Of a stretch of DNA of 64,000 bases, positions 57,930 to 64,000 are shown piece after piece. Location: the NCBI GenBank assembly GCA_036172665.1, contig CM069876.1, positions 2,852,001 through 2,916,000 on the forward strand, in the 5' to 3' direction. The translations under genes and the position numbers were made by a program. Origin of the DNA: Prosopocoilus inquinatus. Its lineage: Eukaryota > Arthropoda > Insecta > Coleoptera > Lucanidae. How positions within the stretch are numbered: the first letter of the stretch is position 1; the number at the start of each line of letters is the position of its first letter. Below the pieces are notes generated by a model. That model saw nothing but the letters and a program-made list of their open reading frames with translations, was not told the origin of the DNA and made no database searches.

Positions 57930-59956
57930 CAGTGCGACCTCGGGGAGAAAACTTTATCCGTATTCTTATGCGTCAACAAACAAACTGAAGCTCTAAGCGA
58001 TTACGTTAGTGTCAAATTAGGATTAAGTGATCCCACTCCAGATGTTATAAAGTGAGTGAAAAAGGCTGTAAGTAGATTTAAGAGCGATTTCGAAACACGT
58101 TGGAAGCAAGGTTCAAGGAAAAAGAAAAGTTTTTGCAAAAGTATTCTACGTGGCTTGTACTCTACTCAATTTTCCGATCAGTGAAATAAATGTAAGGGAG
58201 CTTACTCTTGCACTCCAACCTTCCACATCCCGTATGGGAAGTCCACGGAAATCTTTCGACGAAATTGGCATAAAAACAAAGAAAGAAATGGTAAAACTCT
58301 TGCTTCAGCAGACAAAAAATGAACTTCTTCTGGCAGCACAACTCTAGCTCCAAGCTTCTGGAAAAAGGGACGCTGCGTTAGTTATTCAAGAAGTAACGCA
58401 AGCATCTCCAAAAAAAAGTAACAAAATATAAGAGAGCGTACCAACATCCACCCCTTATAAACCAGAAGAGACATTACCATTGCTAATCAGCAACAATAAT
58501 TAAAAAAAAAAACAACGAGATATTAATCTTTGACTTGGAACAAAACAAAGACACAGTGACATATACCCTCCATATAATGTAATACGTCAGGCGAAGTTAG
58601 CATGTTACCCTTCAAATGAAACCGTAGAAATAACGGAAATTTTTGCCGAAGTCAAATTACAGGCATTAATTGAGCATACTATAACTCGAATCTCGTTAAG
58701 TGAATTTGACGTCATTTCTACAACCATGAAACCAAACATTAAACAATAACCATGATATTTCAAGGGAGTTGCGATGATAGCTCAGGGCATAGGCATCAAT
58801 ACAAGCAAGTATTCAAAGAGCATCCAGATTACCAGGATAGTGAGTTATTTCTTTGCTGCCATTTACTCCCAAAACGGATTAGATAAAGCTAAACTCTAGA
58901 CCATCTAGTACCAGACTTTTCAGACCGATTAAATTGCTGCTTGAAAGACAAACAAAAGATTTAACTAAGAGAGAAATAAATATAGTTCAAAGCCAAACTG
59001 ACAACCTCAGATTCACAGAAGTGGAAATTGGCGGCAGAAATTTGAAAATTGTGTCTGAGTTATTACTGACCATGATTGATGGGAAGGTATGTAGTGTCAT
59101 TACTGAAACGTCAGCGCAAAATTGCTACATATGCGGAGCTAAGTCTAGTCAGATTAATAAAATCCAATCTTTGCAAAAGCATTTTGATGTCACTACATTT
59201 AATTTCGGTCTATCAACATTACACGGGTGGATTAGGTTTTTCGAATGCTTATTACATGTCGCCTATAGACTTGATTTTAAAAAATGGCAAAGATGAACGC
59301 TTGAAGAAAAAATAGCAATGGCCACTAGAAAAAAATTGATAACTCCTGTATTTCAAACAGAAATGGGTTTCATAATAGACCAACCAAGACCTGGTGGCAG
59401 CGGAACTTCCAATGATTGTAACACTGCACGACGTCTTTTTCTTTAATCCAGCTCTATCAGCTTCAATAACGGGTATTAATGAAGAACTTATCTAAAATTT
59501 TCTGCATTTCTTCGTGAATTGTCAAGTGGGTATCCTATTAATGTAAAAGCTTTTTATAAGTACTGTGCAGAAATTACACACTTGTACCTATAATTGTACA
59601 GTTGGTACTACATGCCAACGAACGTGAACAAAATTTTGGTTCACGAAAGAGATGTTATCGAATCGTTTATTTTACCTATAGGTATGCTTTCTGAAGAAGC
59701 CAAAGAGGCTGGATTTCAAGACGTCAAACAATGCAGGATGTTTTTAACCGCCTTCTTGTGAATCTATTACGCATCTTTCTCCGATACATATGAAGAAAAG
59801 ACAGTCTCTCCCTCAAGATGTGCAACACCTTCTCATAGAATTAAGCTCTGCGCCGGAGAATATAGCGGATGAAACAGAAAAACAAAGCTTGCAAGAGGAA
59901 GGACATGATGAAGAGGATGAGAACGATGATTGTGATGGTAATGATGATGATTTCTA
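57930..59956 (+). pseudogene. Transib/RAG1-like transposase relic
   Basis: Broken into several frames. N-terminal blocks: SRFKSDFETRWKQGSRKKKS (about 58070-58130), PRKSFDEIGIKTKKEMVKLL and LASGKRDAA-like (58240-58370), YPPYNVIRQAKLACYPSNE (about 58560-58620). The core contains GSCDDSSGHRHQYKQ (58764-58808, probable first catalytic Asp), RPIKLLLERQTKDLT, EIGGRNLKIVSELLLTMIDG, CYICGA (59123-59140, the Cys-x2-Cys finger), NFGLSTLHGWIRFFECLLHV (about 59200-59260), NTARR (59420-59434) and PIGMLSEEAKEAG (59675-59713, with the expected catalytic Glu). The protein ends in an acidic tail near 59956. This series is what I know from Transib transposases and the RAG1 core. No Transib TIR (CACWRTG-type) was found. 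At least five frameshifts or stops. Confidence 0.65.
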
Positions 59957-61919
59957 GAATTTTCTAATAAATTTGTAAAATGCTAGAGACATCGTAAACT
60001 TTTTAACTATAAAAATCAATAATTAATATTAACTTATTAGTGGTAGTTACTGCGACGCGAATACTTTAATTTCAAAGCACCATTACAGAATAAAGAGAAT
60101 AATATCGCTCGTTGAAATGAATGTACTTAAGTCGTTTTCACTATCCTAAATAATTCCCAAATGATTAAAAAAAGTAGCGGCAATGTTTGAAATACAATTT
60201 TTATTAGAAATTTTTATTTTCACGTAATATCTAATTGTAAACAGTAATTATAAAATTTCGAATTGTTGCGATTTCGTTTTAATTTGGTTTATATAAGACA
60301 GTGTGAACATCATTTTTCTTCTGTGAACTTAATTAAGTAAGCAAATGGTTTTTGAAATTCTAACCGGACAGAATTATAATTAGGAAAGCACTCAACGTTA
60401 CACTACTCCTGACGATTATAATTAGCGATGCACCGATATGGGTCTGCCCGATATATCGGTAAATTGTGGCCGATATTTTAGCCGATAGATCGGCCAATAT
60501 TAAAAATTATAACAACATTGAATGGATTTTCGCACTCCATAATAAATTCGCGCATTGTAGCAAAACGTTCAAAGGCCGTTTTCAATATACTCTCAACAAG
60601 TCAACTGGTTGAGTGATTAAACGTTAATCGTGTCCAGAACGCCTTTGCCTCTGTCTCAGTCTTTTCCTCTTGGCTTTTTTTCCTTTTGCCAATTGTGTTT
60701 CCCCCTTTGTTCATTTCATCATTTTCCGATTTCTAAAATGTCAAGTCGTAGATAGGTCAAATCAGAAAGTCGTTTGATACATTGGGGAAACATGATTGAC
60801 AGAAGGAGAAACCCAAAAGAAAAAGAGTGTACCAAGTGATCAAATAAAAAACTAATCCAGTAATCTTTGGAAATTTTCATCATGTTTTGGTTGATCCTAA
60901 CCTGTATGTAGACGAATTTGAAATTGTAAAGGTACAAATTACTTAAACGATAATTTATGAGTATTCATTTCGTTGATATGAAGGCTGCGGTAATCAAATG
61001 TTTAAATCATGTCATCAGTTCTTGCAAGCTCCGATTGATCAGGTGGTTTGATCAAGTGGAAGAAAGTGAGACTCTTATTTCTAAAATGTCAAATTGTCGA
61101 ATATGAAACGTTTGTCGTACTTCCAACAAAAATACTGATTACAATTAACAAAAGTAAGTATAAACTAATTCTAAGTCTCTGCGGCTTTCTTTCAACTAAA
61201 ATCTCGAAGGTAATTGTAATCTATGAATCATTTTCAATTAACAAAAGAGCTAAAGCTGAAAATAATCTTGGGTCATGGAATTTATTAAATATGTTTTAAT
61301 TGTTTTAAATCTGGAAAAAATCATCAACCATTTGCAAATTATGCTTTAAGAGAAGCAATATTTCGGACCTGCTTTTTATTCTTAGAGTAACATCTGCCGT
61401 GGAAGAATTTTATGGTCTGCAATAATTTTGTGCCTTTTCTTTAGATTTTGCTTGTTAAACAATCGTATTTCTGTAACAAAGACGGTTTTACTTTCAAAAA
61501 TTTATAAATTTTTTTTTTTGAAATTTAAAGTTATCGGTAAAAAATTGGCCGATACAGGGGCTCCGTGAAGTTGGCCCCCACAATATTAGTTTATTAACTT
61601 ACAATTTCGTAGCAATTAGTAATCAATTAGTAATTACTTATGACCGATAGGTAATAATTTGTAAGATCATTGTTCAGGAGAAAAACACAGTTGACTATTT
61701 TGGTGCTAACTTCTCGGGAGCCCCCAACTATTTTAATTATTATATTTTTTCGTTACCAATAACTAGTAAGTTAATTGTAAGTTTTTGTAATCCCGAAAGC
61801 TTAATTTGTAAGTGATCCTTTTACGCTATTTTCATTATTGAAGTTTGTTCTTGTCCGATGAAAATAGTAAGTAGAAAGTTTTTTTAATCTCAAACCGGAC
61901 AGAAAAATGAAGGGAAACA
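59957..61919. other. No gene seen; hAT-like and Penelope-like fragments possible
   Basis: Repeated CGATATATCGG/TTGGCCGAT words at 60433-60510 and 61525-61560 may be ends of a non-autonomous hAT-like element of about 1.1 kb (GCACCGATAT is a common hAT start), but the ends are poorly matched. 60361-60425 contains a scrambled piece of Penelope pLTR. The frames at 60719-60937 and 61048-61299 are AT-rich and unrecognised; GATTTCTAAAATGTCAA-like words recur at about 60729 and 61078. Confidence 0.35.
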
Positions 61920-61961
61920 CACTCAACGTTTCGCTATAGATTTATAGCTTCGTCAGGAGTG
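61920..61961 (-). ncRNA. Hammerhead ribozyme-like motif, copy 2
   Basis: Minus strand: CACTC, CTGACGA, A, GCTATA-AATC-TATAGC, GAAA, CGTT, GAGTG. It has the same core as copy 1 with a 5-bp stem I (CACUC with GAGUG). Stem II has changed from GCTATC/GATAGC to GCTATA/TATAGC, a compensatory substitution that keeps pairing, and its loop also differs. It lies about 190 nt downstream (on the minus strand) of the Penelope-like ORF stop at 62151, where the 3' pseudo-LTR of such elements is expected. The same extra A before stem II is present. Confidence 0.6.
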
Positions 61962-62088
61962 AAAAAAAAAGTAAATAAACAAGTTGTCAAGAGAAACAAG
62001 TCGTCAAGAGAAACGAAAAGGTAACATGATTTTTAAACTAAACTACGAGTTGTTCGGAATAAAAGTAACTAGAACTAATTAAAGCTAC

Positions 62089-62113
62089 TTTTTTTTTTTT
62101 TTTTTTTTTTTTT
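62089..62113. repeat. T25 homopolymer (A25 on the element's strand)
   Basis: A run of 25 T between the hammerhead-like motif and the end of the minus-strand Penelope-like ORF. On the minus strand it is an A-run 38 nt after the stop codon. Its length is likely to be unreliable. Confidence 0.85.
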
Positions 62114-62150
62114 ATTTAAATATATATAATTAAATAATTAATTGACAGAT

Positions 62151-62938
62151 CTATATCTTGTTTAAAGAGTCCAGAAAACTACAAAATATGTCATTTAAAT
62201 TTTCAAAGTCCGTACGTTTATTAATAGAATTTCCAGACATTTTAATTTTACACATTTCTATGAAACGTCTTTTAAAAATATTAGATTCACTGTACAAAAT
62301 ATCAGTATTATCAAAATCAAAATTATGATTATTTACTAATGAATGCTCTACAAGCATTGAATGATTTTGATTATTTTTTTGAATATGATATTTATGTTGG
62401 TCTAAACGTTTTTTTAAATTTTGGCTCGTTTCACCTATATAAACAGAATTACAATTTGAACATTTGATTTCATAAACCACGTTAGGTTGTTTTAATTTCG
62501 GTGTTTTGGTTTTTAAATTCGAAAAAATTAAATTTAAATTATTCACAGATTTACTGGCTAAAATTAAATTATGTTTTTTGAAAATGTGTTTAAATGTATT
62601 GTGTAATGGTTCAATATAAGGCAAAGATATGTATTTATGATTCGAAGTTTGTCTAATGTTTTTAGAGACATTTGAATTTTGTAAGTATTTAATACGATTT
62701 TTAATTACTGATTCAATAAGATTTATTGGATAAGAATTTTGAATAAGAGTTTTCTTTATTAAATTTAAGTTATCATAAATGTAAACTTTATCAGAAAGTA
62801 AAATAGCTCGATCAGTTAATGAAATAATAGTTGCAATTTTATAATTTTTAGGTGTGTACGAGTGAAAATTTATGTACCTACCTGACCAGGTAGGTTTATG
62901 AAACCAATTAGTAATTAATTTATCATTCTGTCTGATAA
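62151..62938 (-). pseudogene. Penelope-like protein, C-terminal part with GIY-YIG nuclease (truncated copy)
   Basis: The open frame continues on the minus strand from about 62938 to a TAA at 62151-62153 but starts inside the protein (IIRQNDKLITNWFHKPTWSG, after the RT core). The C-terminal part has VVYEIKCSNCNSVYIGETSQ and NLKKRLDQH, a GIY-YIG-type endonuclease of Penelope class with its CxxC pair, then the His-containing HNFDFDNTDILY and FKRRFIEM to the end. The frame is undamaged, yet the copy lacks RT and any proper start. An A-run and a hammerhead-like motif follow, as expected at the element's 3' side. Confidence 0.85.
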
Positions 62939-62944
62939 TTATAA

Positions 62945-64000
62945 TTATATATAATTTCTTTAGATGTTATTTCTTTATTTACTAACATTCCTAAAGATTT
63001 AGCTTTAAAAAGTATAAATGATAGGTGGTTAGAGATTAAAGATTTTACTGATATTTCCAAAGGTAACTTTTTAGAAATAGTTGATTTATGTTTTGAAACA
63101 TCTTATTTTGCTTTCAATGATAAATTTTATAAACAGATTTTTGGTACAGCAATGGGTTCTCCTTTATCTCCGGCTTTAGCTGAAATTGTTATGCAAGAAC
63201 TAGAAAAATCTGTTATTAACTCTTTATCATTCGATTTAACGTTATATTTTCGTTATGTAGATGACATTTTATTGATTTTGCCTTCTGATAAGGTAGATTT
63301 TGTTTTAAATAAATTTAATTCTTTTCATAATAGATTACAATTTACAGTAGAAAAAGAAAATAATAATTCATTGAGTTTTCTTGATGTAAATATTATCAGA
63401 CAGAATGATAAATTAATTACTAATTGGTTTCATAAACCTACCTGGTCAGGTAGGTACATAAATTTTCACTCGTACACACCTAAAAATTATAAAATTGCAA
63501 CTATTATTTCATTAACTGATCGAGCTATTTTACTTTCTGATAAAGTTTACATTTATGATAACTTAAATTTAATAAAGAAAACTCTTATTCAAAATTCTTA
63601 TCCAATAAATCTTATTGAATCAGTAATTAAAAATCGTATTAAATACTTACAAAATTCAAATGTCTCTAAAAACATTAGACAAACTTCGAATCATAAATAC
63701 ATATCTTTGCCTTATATTGAACCATTACACAATACATTTAAACACATTTTCAAAAAACATAATTTAATTTTAGCCAGTAAATCTGTGAATAATTTAAATT
63801 TAATTTTTTCGAATTTAAAAACCAAAACACCGAAATTAAAACAACCTAACGTGGTTTATGAAATCAAATGTTCAAATTGTAATTCTGTTTATATAGGTGA
63901 AACGAGCCAAAATTTAAAAAAACGTTTAGACCAACATAAATATCATATTCAAAAAAATAATCAAAATCATTCAATGCTTGTAGAGCATTCATTAGTAAAT
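62945..64000 (+). CDS. Penelope-like reverse transcriptase with GIY-YIG nuclease, partial
   Basis: Open in one frame from just after the stop at 62942-62944 to the window end. It begins inside the RT with ISLDVISLFTNIPKDLALKS, then FYKQIFGTAMGSPLSPALAE (typical Penelope RT block), FRYVDDILLILPSDK (YVDD at 63254-63265, catalytic Asp pair) and SLSFLDVNIIRQNDK. The stretch to 63660 links to the nuclease, whose VYEIKCSNCNSVYIGETSQ lies at about 63852-63910 with the frame still open at 64000. Penelope-like elements are retroelements distinct from LINEs and LTR elements, with RT related to telomerase and a GIY-YIG nuclease. The N-terminal part is missing because the inverted copy starts there, so this copy too is probably defective, but no internal lesion was seen. 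Confidence 0.9.

Larger units (their letters stand above)
61920..64000. mobile_element. Penelope-like retroelement in two inverted copies, runs off the window
   Basis: A minus-strand partial copy (62938 down to about 61920) and a plus-strand copy (from about 62945, open at 64000) are arranged head to head. 62331-62938 and 63393-64000 are reverse complements with no difference seen where compared, separated by 454 bp (62939-63392) present only once, which holds the RT core. Inverted and partial duplications with pseudo-LTRs are usual for Penelope-like elements. The perfect arms indicate a recent event or an assembly artefact. Confidence 0.85.

Noticed and set aside
60433..61560. hAT-like non-autonomous element with CGATATATCGG ends
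   Set aside because: The two ends pair poorly and no 8-bp duplication was found. Mentioned only in the stretch description.
1..64000. CRISPR arrays, prophage, bacterial operons, LTR retroviral genes
   Set aside because: No short spaced repeats, no ribosome-binding-site/ORF organisation and no gag-pol or long terminal repeats were seen. The window is eukaryotic and transposon-rich.

Overview
The window looks like AT-rich insect (arthropod) nuclear DNA, with no bacterial-style gene packing. The evidence is mariner, Tc1, Tigger/pogo, hAT and Transib/RAG1-like DNA transposons, several non-LTR retrotransposons of the Jockey/CR1 type, a Penelope-like element with a GIY-YIG nuclease, many MITE-like inverted repeats, and two short spliced host exons. 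The order of insect cannot be settled from the sequence. Nearly all recognisable coding sequence belongs to transposable elements, and most of it is broken.

Layout. 0-3 kb: no gene, one MITE at the end. 3.2-5.3 kb: hAT transposon with a CGGBP1-like transposase (minus) and a small intron. 6.5-8.1 kb: 5'-truncated non-LTR element. 9.0-10.8 kb: Tigger relic with TIRs. 12.3 and 17.2 kb: two minus-strand exons of an apparent host gene (ankyrin/SOWAH-like N-terminal segment, tentative) separated by a 4.7 kb intron that holds an almost intact mariner (15.3-16.6 kb). 18-24.3 kb: a series of foldback/MITE elements and a second 3' fragment of the 6.5 kb non-LTR family. 24.5-26.6 kb: minus-strand non-LTR element carrying a TSD-flanked fragment of Tigger coding sequence. 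27.7-31.6 kb: foldbacks and a 428-bp tandem array. 32.5-34.8 kb: a second Tigger interrupted by a non-LTR insertion. 36.0-39.4 kb: a third Tigger interrupted by a mariner. 39.8-40.4 kb: a small TAA-flanked MITE, hairpins, a CRE and a CTCF-like site. 42.5-45 kb: the best preserved non-LTR element (minus). 47.6-51.7 kb: inverted repeats and a Tc1 relic. 52.9-53.2 kb: a tRNA-related SINE. 54.1-54.4 kb: Penelope pLTR-like foldback with a hammerhead-like motif. 57.9-60 kb: a Transib/RAG1-like transposase relic. 61.9-64 kb: a Penelope-like element in two inverted copies with very similar arms, again next to a hammerhead-like motif, running off the window end.

The most interesting material is (i) the paired hammerhead-like motifs with a compensatory change beside Penelope sequence, (ii) the RAG1-like relic with recognisable catalytic segments, (iii) a Tigger coding fragment inserted in a non-LTR element with a 15-bp target duplication, (iv) precisely dated nested insertions, and (v) two easily missed host exons. 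Most frameshifts in the otherwise well kept transposase and RT genes fall in 7-base A/T runs, so assembly error should be excluded before calling those elements dead. No viral genome and no toxin gene was recognised.
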